Source: an uncultured Gammaproteobacteria bacterium (lineage in GTDB: Bacteria; Pseudomonadota; Gammaproteobacteria; Arenicellales; JAANXG01). From it: 40,033 nucleotides of DNA. The stretch lies in the NCBI GenBank assembly GCA_947258495.1, contig CAMYIN010000104.1, positions 1 to 40,033 of the forward strand. The letters run 5' to 3'. Position numbers and translations under genes: made by a program. Shown piece after piece: positions 1 to 8,209 of this stretch; the stretch's first letter is position 1; every line of letters starts with the position of its first letter. The notes beneath the pieces were generated by a model. The model was not told the origin of the DNA. It ran no database searches and saw only the letters and a list, made by a program, of their open reading frames with translations.

Positions 1-69
1 TCTAGATCAGAATTTACCCACACATTTCCGCGTAGACCCCTTTTTGTAAACAGGACCGCTCTGTGTATC

Positions 70-1176
70 ATGCACGCATTGATTTCGATGTTAACAAGCA
101 AACTTCTCAATTACCAATTCTCCGTTGTAATGCGTGATCCAGTCGCCGCTGCGTCCACCGCTATCGTGAGGACGTGCAATCGCCACGCCCGATCGCATCT
201 GCCGAGGCGTTTCTCACGACCCTTGGCGATCCGCGTGCTGGTGTTTTTTCTAATCACCACGTTTAAGGTCTCCGCGGCTCCGATCACTCCGGGATCGGAC
301 GAAGCTGCGGCGCGGTCGGAACTCTCCCGCTTGATTCCAAACGGCAAGCTCTTATGGGTCAACAACAAGAAAATTCATTTCGGTTCGCTGGGGAACTGGC
401 GGCCCCGCACTGTTACGAAAAAGGGCCACGAGGAATATCGCCCGCGTTGGTCGCCGGACGGACGAAAAATCGTTTTCCAGCGGGGCGACTCGAGCGTGTA
501 CATCATGAACTCGGATTTCACGCACAAGCTCCTGGTGCTTTCCGGCGCGCATACGCCGGACTGGACGGGGGATGGCCGCGCCGTCACCGGAATATCCACC
601 GATGGTTACCGCGTCTTGAAATACGATCTCGCTACGAAACAGACTTCGGTTGTCTACGATGCGCGTCAACGTGGATACAACGGCCAGCGAATGTCGCAGA
701 CCGCGGAACTACATGTTAGCGGGCGGTATCTGCTCACGTTTCGGGAACAGCCGACGCATGCCACGGAAATCATCGACCTTGAGCAACAACGTTACCTCGC
801 GAATCCCCAAATGCTTCGCGGCGACTGCAAGCCCTCCTGGTCGCCCGACGGCTCCTACCTGCTCACCACCGCACGGACCGGCAGCCGCCCGGTGCTGCGC
901 GCCGACTTTGACGCCAAACGCGGCAAGCTGGGGCCATCGCGCCATTTCGTCGGCATCGATACGATCTTGCGTTACTGGGCACACGACGGACGGGTATCGA
1001 ACGACGGTAAATGGGTGGTTTTCAGCGGCAAGATTCTTATCGGACCCGGTATGTTCGGAAAACGTGAAATCTACATCTGGAACATAGGCGGAAACGACGC
1101 CGACGCCGTGCGCCTGACCTTCGAAACCGGTGACGATCTGTCTCCAAGCCTGTTTGTATCCGGGCCAGCGGCTTGA
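70..1176 (+). CDS. Exported TolB-like beta-propeller protein
   Basis: The protein carries several WD40-like/PD40 blades: RPRWSPDGRKIVF near residue 125, a degenerate TPDWTGDG blade, KPSWSPDGSYLL near residue 260, and VSNDGKWVVFSG near residue 315. These repeats are typical of TolB-like propellers, which usually bind partners in the periplasm. A signal-peptide-like stretch (LAIRVLVFFLITTFKVSA, then AAP) lies at residues 52-70. It is too far from the first ATG for a normal signal peptide, so the true start may be ATG 130 or TTG 223; no strong ribosome binding site decides this. It is not TolB itself: there is no tol-pal context and it is shorter than usual. The subtilase gene follows 341 nt downstream behind its own promoter. 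Function is unknown beyond a probable binding propeller. Confidence 0.75.
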   Translation: MHALISMLTSKLLNYQFSVVMRDPVAAASTAIVRTCNRHARSHLPRRFSRPLAIRVLVFFLITTFKVSAAPITPGSDEAAARSELSRLIPNGKLLWVNNKKIHFGSLGNWRPRTVTKKGHEEYRPRWSPDGRKIVFQRGDSSVYIMNSDFTHKLLVLSGAHTPDWTGDGRAVTGISTDGYRVLKYDLATKQTSVVYDARQRGYNGQRMSQTAELHVSGRYLLTFREQPTHATEIIDLEQQRYLANPQMLRGDCKPSWSPDGSYLLTTARTGSRPVLRADFDAKRGKLGPSRHFVGIDTILRYWAHDGRVSNDGKWVVFSGKILIGPGMFGKREIYIWNIGGNDADAVRLTFETGDDLSPSLFVSGPAA

Positions 1177-1248
1177 TGTCCGGCTCCGCCGATGGGGCGC
1201 CGGCACCGCCGTATCGCCCACAGATTGAGTCGCAGCATGGACTATCGT

Positions 1249-1278
1249 TTGACAGATTCCTCGAGACGGTGGAATAAT
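1249..1278 (+). promoter_or_regulatory. Sigma-70-type promoter for the subtilase gene
   Basis: TTGACA at 1249-1254 (6/6 to the -35 consensus) is followed by an 18-nt spacer and AATAAT at 1273-1278 (5/6 to the -10 consensus). Transcription would start near 1285, giving a leader of about 230 nt before ATG 1518. The gap 1177-1517 shows no convincing gene. It includes a short palindrome AAGCGCTT near 1301 and nothing else recognised. Confidence 0.55.
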
Positions 1279-1517
1279 TTTGCCCGCGCGGCAAAGGCGT
1301 AAGCGCTTGAAGCGATAATAATTTGATCGAAAATTGCGAACTCGCTTGCCGCAACCGTTACGGGGCGAGGGTTGCATATCGTCGTTGTTCGCGTGTCGAC
1401 CTCATCTCTATCGAGTAGCGTGGTTCTGCCGAGACCGCATTTTAGTCGAGGCGGTAACCGTTTTCGTCGGATTCGGATCTCCGTCGTTCTCTGAGACTAT
1501 CCCTGGGAGTGCCATCG

Positions 1518-3716
1518 ATGTTACCGAAAAATATCCTGCCGTCCGTCATCGTCCTCATTATCACATCGGGGTTAGCGGGGGCTGCCCACGGCGCCCCGGC
1601 GGAGCCGTTCCCGGAATTCGAGACCCAAGGCGGGCTCGGCATCATCGGTGTCCTGGTGCCCTGGGGCGAGGGCGCCACGGGCGGCGGCGTACCGGTGGCC
1701 TTGCTGGACACCGGCGTGAGGTTGGATCACGTCGACATCGGTCCGAATGTGCTCCCGGGCTTCGACTTCGTCAACGGCGACAGCACGGCCAACGACGACA
1801 GCCTTATCGGTCACGGCACTCAGGTCGCCGGCATCATCGCCGCACTGCGGAACGGTTTCGGCACCGTCGGCGTCGCCTACGACGCCCAAATCATCCCGGT
1901 GAAGGTGCAGGACCAGGAGCAGACACGAAGAAACGAAGACATGATCGCGGGCATCGATTTCGCCATTGCCAGCGGCGCGCGCATCATGAACCTGAGCATC
2001 CAGGGCGAGACCACGCCCGAGATAGAAACCGCCCTGATCAACGCGGCGGCCGCCGGGACCGTGGTCGTGTTTGCCGCCGGCAATCAAGGATTCGTCAGGC
2101 CGACCCGGTTTTCCAGGGTGGCGGCGCGTATGGGCGGTCACGGCATCATCGTCGGTTCGGTCGACGCCAATCTCAACCGGGCGTCGTTCAGCAACGAAGC
2201 CGGCGCATTCGCGGATCATTTCATGGTGGCGCCGGGGGTCACCATTGAAACCACGACCAACTCCAGCCCCAGCGCCCTGATCCGAATTACCGGCACCTCC
2301 GCGTCGACGCCGTTCGTATCCGGGGCGGCCGCCGTGTTGCTGTCGGCCTTCCCCAACCTGAGCGGCGCCCAGGTGGTGCAGATCCTGTTCGAGAGCGCCA
2401 CGGACCTGGGGGAACCGGGCGTGGACCCGGTCTACGGCCACGGCCTGCTGAACCTGGCTGCGGCCATGCAGCCCGCCGGGGACCTCTCGGTACCCGGCGG
2501 CGGCGGTTCCAGCTCCTCGTTCGCCGCGGGAGCACTGGTTCTGGGCGGCGCCCTCGCCTACGCCATCCAGCAGAAAGGCAAGAAACTGGAAAAGACCTTG
2601 ATCCTCGATCGGTACGATCGAGGCTACACCGCAAACCTTCCGGACTTGATCACGGTACGTGATGAACTACCCGGGCTGGACAGCCTGTTGGATTCCATGG
2701 ATGCGGAAACCGAATGGCTGTATCTGCCGCTGGCCGCGAACCACGCCGTGACCATGCGCTACGCGTCGTCGAGGCCGCGGGCCGGGAAGGCGAATTTGGA
2801 TTTTGATCCCTTCGTCCCGGAGCACGAGCAACTGCCGAACTGGGAGATGTCCCTGAGCGGCGACCTAGGGGAGCGTTGGGGCTACGCATTCGACCTGAAC
2901 ACCAGACCCGGGCGGGGTTTCGGCCTCGGCGGCGACGGTGAATCCTTGGGCGAGTACACCTTTCTCAGCGACGCCGCCTTCATGGCGCCCTATCTCGGTT
3001 TCGGTGAATCCGCGAACAGCGCCAATATCCGCTACGGATATTCACGCCATCTGGATTTCAAGCTGGGCTTCGTCGCCAGCGACGACGATACCGACGACTA
3101 CGGACTGAAAAGCGACGCCGTCGTCCTCGAAGGAAACTTTCATCCTCATGACAGGGCTTCGTTCGCCCTGCAATTCGGTCAACTCGATGAACACGGTAGC
3201 ATGTTCGGTGGTGCCGCCGCAGGACCTTTCAGCGTCGACACATCCGACACTATGTCTGTGGGCATCTCAGGGCGTGTGCTCCTCGGCAAAGACTTTGCGC
3301 TGTTCGGCAGCTATCACCGAGGCGCCACCCGCGTAGCCGACAGGGCCGGCAGCGTGATTCAAGACGTGGACACGCTGTACAGCGAGTCTTACGGAGTCGG
3401 TCTGTCGGCAAGATCCCTGTTTCGCCGCGGCGATCGTTTTGGTTTCGCCGTCTCGCGTCCGATGCGCGTCGCCGCCGGAAGCGCACGCCTAGACGTGCCG
3501 ACCTCCATCGATTCGGACGGACGCATCGTCAGCGAGAGTGAACGGATCGATCTATCACCTGCGGGACTCGAAACCGACGTCGAAGCCTATTACAAGATAA
3601 GGGCGCGAAAGGGAGCGGAATACGGGCTCCATCTGCTGTTTCGCGATAATCCGCATCACAATGCGGAATTGTCCAACGACGTGCGCATGTACATGACGTA
3701 CGTTTCGCGATTCTGA
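1518..3716 (+). CDS. Secreted S8 subtilisin-like protease with barrel-like C-terminal region
   Basis: This is a subtilase with the complete catalytic triad: Asp64 (LLDTGVRLDH), His99 (GHGTQVAG) and Ser261 (GTSASTPFVSG), plus oxyanion Asn189 (AAGNQG). A signal peptide occupies about residues 1-26, ending AHGA. After the protease domain (about 40-320) comes a Gly/Ser linker and a short hydrophobic segment (FAAGALVLGGALAYA). Then follow about 370 residues of alternating polar/apolar strands ending YVSRF. A terminal Phe is typical of outer-membrane barrels assembled by BAM, so an autotransporter-like, surface-anchored or self-secreting protease is inferred, not shown. ATG 1518 was chosen over GTG 1509 because GGGAG at 1505-1509 lies 8 nt upstream of it. 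Length is 732 aa. Confidence 0.88.
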   Translation: MLPKNILPSVIVLIITSGLAGAAHGAPAEPFPEFETQGGLGIIGVLVPWGEGATGGGVPVALLDTGVRLDHVDIGPNVLPGFDFVNGDSTANDDSLIGHGTQVAGIIAALRNGFGTVGVAYDAQIIPVKVQDQEQTRRNEDMIAGIDFAIASGARIMNLSIQGETTPEIETALINAAAAGTVVVFAAGNQGFVRPTRFSRVAARMGGHGIIVGSVDANLNRASFSNEAGAFADHFMVAPGVTIETTTNSSPSALIRITGTSASTPFVSGAAAVLLSAFPNLSGAQVVQILFESATDLGEPGVDPVYGHGLLNLAAAMQPAGDLSVPGGGGSSSSFAAGALVLGGALAYAIQQKGKKLEKTLILDRYDRGYTANLPDLITVRDELPGLDSLLDSMDAETEWLYLPLAANHAVTMRYASSRPRAGKANLDFDPFVPEHEQLPNWEMSLSGDLGERWGYAFDLNTRPGRGFGLGGDGESLGEYTFLSDAAFMAPYLGFGESANSANIRYGYSRHLDFKLGFVASDDDTDDYGLKSDAVVLEGNFHPHDRASFALQFGQLDEHGSMFGGAAAGPFSVDTSDTMSVGISGRVLLGKDFALFGSYHRGATRVADRAGSVIQDVDTLYSESYGVGLSARSLFRRGDRFGFAVSRPMRVAAGSARLDVPTSIDSDGRIVSESERIDLSPAGLETDVEAYYKIRARKGAEYGLHLLFRDNPHHNAELSNDVRMYMTYVSRF

Positions 3717-3739
3717 TAGTCGTCATCACTGATCCACCG

Positions 3740-4477
3740 ATGCACTCCGAACAACTCGCCGCACAAATAGAACCCTTCGATTCCTTCTGGGAGGCGCCCA
3801 GCGATATCGAAAAGGGTTATCGCACGTTCTATGAGTTTTACAAGCACAACTATTTGAAGCACCTTCCCGGGGATCGAGATGCACGCATACTCGCGGTCAG
3901 CTGCGGGCCTGGATATTTCCTCAATCTCCTGACGTCCGAAGGATACCGTAATGTCTTCGGGATCGACTCCGACGCGGGAAAGATCGAACTCGCCAAAAAC
4001 AGGAATCTCTCCTGCGAACAGCAGCGTGCGTTCGAGTACCTGGAAACCAGGACGGACGAGTTCGACGTCATATTCTGCGAGCAGGAAATCAATCATCTCA
4101 CCAAAAAAGAGATCATCGAATTTCTGCGACTCTGCCATCGGAGTCTACGGCCGGGCGGTTCGATCATCGTGCATGCGCTGAATGGCGCGAATCCGATCAC
4201 CGGCGCCGAAGCGTTGGCTCAGAATTTCGATCATTACAACACCTTTACCGAATATACGATGCGTCAGGTGCTCGAACACAGCGGTTTCGAAAACGTAAAA
4301 GTGTTTCCGCTCAATCTCTACGTGTTTTTCAAGAACCCTTTGAACTACGTACTTATCGCCCTTTCCACGCTCTACACGCTGTTTTTCCGCGCTAGCTTCA
4401 TCCTCTACGGCAAATCCAACAAGCTTTTCACCAAGAAGATCGGCGCCGCGGCCGTAAAACCGATTTCCGAAGGCTAG
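3740..4477 (+). CDS. Class I SAM-dependent methyltransferase
   Basis: A Rossmann-type methyltransferase: motif I is VSCGPGYF (53-60), the acidic residue ending strand 2 is Asp76 (GIDSD), and the later strand is FDVIFCEQ (108-115) with LRPGGSIIVHAL (136-147). The Asp/Glu usual at the start of motif I is Ser56 here. A hydrophobic stretch at about residues 201-223 (NYVLIALSTLYTLFF) could anchor the protein to the membrane, which is uncommon for this fold. Such enzymes often methylate sugars or lipid-linked intermediates in glycan clusters, and this one converges on such a cluster. The substrate cannot be read from the sequence. It begins 23 nt after the protease stop without an obvious ribosome binding site. 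Confidence 0.82.
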   Translation: MHSEQLAAQIEPFDSFWEAPSDIEKGYRTFYEFYKHNYLKHLPGDRDARILAVSCGPGYFLNLLTSEGYRNVFGIDSDAGKIELAKNRNLSCEQQRAFEYLETRTDEFDVIFCEQEINHLTKKEIIEFLRLCHRSLRPGGSIIVHALNGANPITGAEALAQNFDHYNTFTEYTMRQVLEHSGFENVKVFPLNLYVFFKNPLNYVLIALSTLYTLFFRASFILYGKSNKLFTKKIGAAAVKPISEG

Positions 4478-4526
4478 GCGAGCATCCACAAACAGCGGGC
4501 GGTCCCGCCCCCGTGCGGTGTTGCCG

Positions 4527-4540
4527 AGCCCGATCGGGCT
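4527..4540. terminator. Palindrome between convergent genes, possible bidirectional terminator
   Basis: A perfect 14-nt palindrome (AGCCCGATCGGGCT) lies in the 90-nt gap between the convergent methyltransferase gene and the end of the glycan cluster. A second GC-rich hairpin (GGGCG, four-base loop, CGCCC) is at 4497-4510. Neither has a T-tract, so this is only terminator-like. Confidence 0.35.
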
Positions 4541-4567
4541 GACCCGCGAACCGCCGGCCGCTTGGGA

Positions 4568-7318
4568 TCAATCCGTCACCGGAACCGCGGCATCGGACAC
4601 CAGCCGGAATCCGGAAATGCGCATCGCCGCGGCGCGCCTGTCCCGGCCTACGACGCGACGCACGACGCGATCCTCAATCGCCTCCACCGCGGTCCCGGGT
4701 TTCGCGCCTTTGACCCCTACGATGACGTGCGACGCGTACGTGTCGCGCTTTCTCGGATCTTGCGTCGCGCCGATCGACCGGAACTCGTTGAAGACCCCGT
4801 CCGACACGTGTATACCGCCGACGCGATTCAGCGCCACGGCGACTATGGATCCTTGGGGTATTCGTGCAAAAAACGCGATCAGGCGTTCATGTTCCACCGC
4901 CTCCTTCCCCACGTCGAACCCGCTGCGGTCGATGACGGCGCCTTTGACCGGGTCCATGGCGACCACGCTGTATCCCCTGTGTCGCGGAAGTTCCAGGTTC
5001 GAACCGTTTACCCAGATCGCGGCGGTGCTGCCGTAGGGCTTGCCGGCGCTCGTAACGACGATATCCACGGGCGAATTGGTCCCGGTGTTGCCGATCCGGT
5101 AGCGGCGATCATTGACGGTGTCCACCGTAATCCGGTAACCGTGTTCGAGCGTGAGTTCGTTCGGCCGGACGCGATAATAAGGGCGGGTCAGGTCGATGCG
5201 GCGTTCCGCGTCGCCGCTCGTGTTCTCGATACGTTGCAACAGCCTGCCGTTGAATTTCACGTCGATGAAGTCGCGTTTCCCGTCGTCGTCGGAGACCGTA
5301 AGGGAAAGCGCTGCACGCGGGCGTTTCTCGATCCGGTCGGTGGACAGCATGCGCGTCCAAGTCCAGTTTCTTTCCGACCTCGGTTCCAACTCGAATACGA
5401 TGACGTCATCGAATTCTCCCACCGTCTTCAATCCTGTTGACGGGCTGTTCTTGAATTCGATCCAGCTTCGCCTTTCCTCCGGGTCGCGGAACCAGTTCAA
5501 ATGAATGAGCAGGTAGCGCAGCTCGTGCACCGACCGCAGCATTTCGACCTTTCCGGTGCGCGGCAAAGCCGCCAGCGAGTAGGCCACGTCCGCCGAAAAC
5601 GGCGGATAAAAACCGCTGACGCCGTTCACCAACGGCTTTCCGTGGTAGAGGGACCAGAACACGTAGGTGGAATCGATCGATTCGTGCTTGGTAGGGAACT
5701 CCATGATTGCGAAGTCGTCGCGTTGCGACGCGAGCCATCGATAAACCGGGGGCGGATCGTTCCAGGAGACTTCCTGATACGTGAGAGGCGCCGGCAGATA
5801 TTCAATGAGCGCCGCCAGGGGTGCGGCGTAGACCAGGTAGCGCCAACGTCCCCGGTAACGCAGCTTGTTCTCCAGAAACACGAGTCCGAAGCCGGCGAGC
5901 AATCCAAGCAGGAACAAGGCCAGAAAAGCAAGCCGAAGTGAAATTCGTATCGCCGAAAACCCGGGGAAGAATTCGTAGACGTAGCGGTAGACGCCCGCCC
6001 CCACCGGTTGACTCTTATAGTGCATCACCGGGCCGAGCGTCAGCAGCATGCACAAGAGGGCCAAAACGCCCAGCAACAGCGGCCAGTCCGCAGCGCCGAG
6101 GACCCGATCCCGTACGTTGTCGCGTCGCCACAGGTATCCCTTGAACAACATCGCCGAGACACCCGCGGCGAGCAGCACGAATACGAGATAGCGCACCGTC
6201 GCGGCGCGCCCGAGCGACTCCGTGGACGACGCGCCCGTATCGGGACTGATCAGGAGATAGACCATGACGATGAACACCGCGAAAGCGAACCAGGCCGTCA
6301 ACCGCAATACCAGGCGGTCGAAGTGCAAGGGTATCGTGTTCCGTCCCCGCGTCGACAGGAACAGCGCAATGGTCGACAGTGCGTAGACGGTGAAGCCGGG
6401 AAACAGGCCGGGGTACCGGGTCGAATCGGCAAGTCGATAAAAAAGGTGTTCCTTTCCCGCATCGAAGAACGAGAGCATGTCGCCGCGAAAATGATTGACA
6501 TCGTCGAGGGTACGCTCGAAGCCGAGTTCTCGGGCGGCCTGCAGGTACGGCCACGCCACCGGAAGTACCGCAAGGACAAAAACCACGGCGCTCGCAGCGC
6601 CCATCAACAGGGTGCGTACTCCCCAGCCGCGGGGTCGGAGCGCATGAAAACCCAATGCTAGCAGAAGCAGCAACAGCGCGAGGGGAATGCCTCCGTACCA
6701 GATGGTTATCGCCTGCAGCCACAGCCACAACAGCGCCATAGACAAATACCGGAGTTTTTGTTTCTCCAAAAAACAGACAAAAGCCAGGAACGCCAGCGGC
6801 ACGGCAAAAGACAGGTGTATGTTCAGAAAATTGTAATAACCCGTTCTGAATGGAGATACGCAGAAGACGATACCCGCCAGGAGGCCGGCCGCTTCACTGC
6901 CCGTGATACGGTGTGTTGCGTAATACGCCGACCAACCACAGAGAGCCTGAAACAGCAGCAGCGTGACGTTGTAGGCCAGGATCGGATTCTCACTGACTGC
7001 GAGAACGGGTGCGCCCACCAGTGCCGCCGGAACCAGCAGCGGTTCCGAAAATGCGAGGGTATTGCCGTAGGGATAGAAAATGTTGGTGTCGAAAAGCTGC
7101 AGCGGATTGCTGAACAGGGTTTTAGCAACCCATGCCAGCATCCAGGTAAAGAGGTAGGGATCGTTGTAGCCTCGCAGGTAGCGATCGAGGTGCAGGACCA
7201 GTGGAAACGTATAACCGCAAACGATGAGCAGAAACAGGAGATATACCGACGCAAGGCGCAGCGGTGAACGCGTCGTCGACCTCGCCGCAGGCCACACGTT
7301 ATCGTTCCACAGCGTCAT
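4568..7318 (-). CDS. Large YfhO/GT-C-like membrane glycosyltransferase-type protein
   Basis: About 916 aa. The N-terminal half has roughly 10-12 membrane segments. It is followed by a large, probably periplasmic, C-terminal domain from about residue 510. The first loop contains an acidic patch (GYNDPYLFTWMLAW). It is followed by NIFYPYGNTLAFSE (79-92) and FCVSPFR (154-160), which recur in the protein encoded at 8210-10483; the two are paralogues. The C-terminal domain shares LVNGVSGFYPPFSAD with that paralogue. The layout fits YfhO-like or GT-C enzymes that transfer sugars from polyprenyl-phosphate donors outside the cytoplasm; no activity is proven. ATG 7318 is used, but GTG 7330, abutting the upstream stop, is possible. 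This is the last gene of the minus-strand cluster. Confidence 0.78.
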   Translation of the reverse strand: MTLWNDNVWPAARSTTRSPLRLASVYLLFLLIVCGYTFPLVLHLDRYLRGYNDPYLFTWMLAWVAKTLFSNPLQLFDTNIFYPYGNTLAFSEPLLVPAALVGAPVLAVSENPILAYNVTLLLFQALCGWSAYYATHRITGSEAAGLLAGIVFCVSPFRTGYYNFLNIHLSFAVPLAFLAFVCFLEKQKLRYLSMALLWLWLQAITIWYGGIPLALLLLLLALGFHALRPRGWGVRTLLMGAASAVVFVLAVLPVAWPYLQAARELGFERTLDDVNHFRGDMLSFFDAGKEHLFYRLADSTRYPGLFPGFTVYALSTIALFLSTRGRNTIPLHFDRLVLRLTAWFAFAVFIVMVYLLISPDTGASSTESLGRAATVRYLVFVLLAAGVSAMLFKGYLWRRDNVRDRVLGAADWPLLLGVLALLCMLLTLGPVMHYKSQPVGAGVYRYVYEFFPGFSAIRISLRLAFLALFLLGLLAGFGLVFLENKLRYRGRWRYLVYAAPLAALIEYLPAPLTYQEVSWNDPPPVYRWLASQRDDFAIMEFPTKHESIDSTYVFWSLYHGKPLVNGVSGFYPPFSADVAYSLAALPRTGKVEMLRSVHELRYLLIHLNWFRDPEERRSWIEFKNSPSTGLKTVGEFDDVIVFELEPRSERNWTWTRMLSTDRIEKRPRAALSLTVSDDDGKRDFIDVKFNGRLLQRIENTSGDAERRIDLTRPYYRVRPNELTLEHGYRITVDTVNDRRYRIGNTGTNSPVDIVVTSAGKPYGSTAAIWVNGSNLELPRHRGYSVVAMDPVKGAVIDRSGFDVGKEAVEHERLIAFFARIPQGSIVAVALNRVGGIHVSDGVFNEFRSIGATQDPRKRDTYASHVIVGVKGAKPGTAVEAIEDRVVRRVVGRDRRAAAMRISGFRLVSDAAVPVTD

Positions 7319-7330
7319 CGAAAAGACCAC

Positions 7331-8185
7331 TCATGACGCGTAGAGCCGCATGTTCCGAACCTTTTCGCTCGTGGCGACCACACCGGCGCGTAGTCTTGCC
7401 GCCCAGCCCCTCCAGATGGATGCCGCGGAGGTGAGCAATAAAACCGACAGCCATAGCGCAACCACGAGCGGTCCGGCCCACGGCGTTTCGTTCTGCACGA
7501 TCCGTTCCCTGTCGAACGATATTTGCACCCTCGGCCTGGATCGCACGCGACTGGACAGACGCAGTGCGCCTTCGCTGTGGACCAAGGCGTTTTGATCGTC
7601 CACACGCAGCATTTTTGTCTGCTCACGATCCTCGAAGACGGAAACGGGAATGCGCCAGAAGAGAAAATCCGTAGCGTACGTCAAGCTGAATATGTCGTAG
7701 GCGCGCGAATCGCGGCCGAAATACAACAGCGCGGACTCATTCGTATCCCGCATTGACGGGGGCAGCACAAATTCCACAACGGCGTTTTCGGTCCCCCGCG
7801 CCGCATAGGCCGACCGGGCCCGCGATGCATCGCCGTCGTCCGCAGGTATGAGCACGAGCTCGAGCGAGGCCGGGATGTAGCGTATGCCGACGGCAACGGT
7901 CGTCACCGGAACGCTGGACAACGAGAAAAATGCGACGGCCGTGAAGGCGGCAATGACAAACCACAATATCCGCGTACGCCGGGTCAACAGCCCGGGAAAA
8001 ACCTTGATTTCCAGAAAAACGATGCCTCCGTGCACACCGCACCACGCAAACAGAAAAACCAGATATGGATTGTGAATACCGATACGGTACAGCAGAACGG
8101 CTCCAATCAGCGTGACGATGCAGAGGAAGAGGATATATCCCCAATCTGCGTACGCCCGCGAATGTGTCGGGGTCTGTGTGCACAT
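7331..8185 (-). CDS. Small membrane protein of unknown function in the glycan cluster
   Basis: 284 aa, not recognised. Three N-terminal hydrophobic segments (about 16-34, 39-60 and 73-92) precede a soluble, probably extracytoplasmic region of about 140 residues (95-235). A last membrane helix (about 240-260) is followed by a basic tail (RGWAARLRAG). The middle region reads like a beta-sandwich but has no motif I can name. It lies between two related YfhO-like genes, 24 nt after one and abutting the next, so it is almost certainly co-transcribed and probably works with them, as a partner or an accessory binding subunit. That role is inferred from position only. Confidence 0.7.
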   Translation of the reverse strand: MCTQTPTHSRAYADWGYILFLCIVTLIGAVLLYRIGIHNPYLVFLFAWCGVHGGIVFLEIKVFPGLLTRRTRILWFVIAAFTAVAFFSLSSVPVTTVAVGIRYIPASLELVLIPADDGDASRARSAYAARGTENAVVEFVLPPSMRDTNESALLYFGRDSRAYDIFSLTYATDFLFWRIPVSVFEDREQTKMLRVDDQNALVHSEGALRLSSRVRSRPRVQISFDRERIVQNETPWAGPLVVALWLSVLLLTSAASIWRGWAARLRAGVVATSEKVRNMRLYAS

Positions 8186-8209
8186 TGCGTCAATCGGCGG
8201 CGCTGTCTA

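Noticed and set aside
1334-2248. 304-aa plus-strand open frame overlapping the subtilase
   Set aside because: Extremely Arg/Gly/His-rich translation in a second frame of a GC-rich gene whose subtilase motifs are intact; it is a shadow frame.
1572-2441. 289-aa antisense open frame opposite the subtilase
   Set aside because: Low-complexity Gly/Asp/Arg/Val composition and no recognisable domain; explained by codon bias of the real gene.
6008-6661. 217-aa plus-strand open frame inside the YfhO-like gene
   Set aside because: Gln/Arg/Glu-rich antisense translation of membrane helices; no motif.
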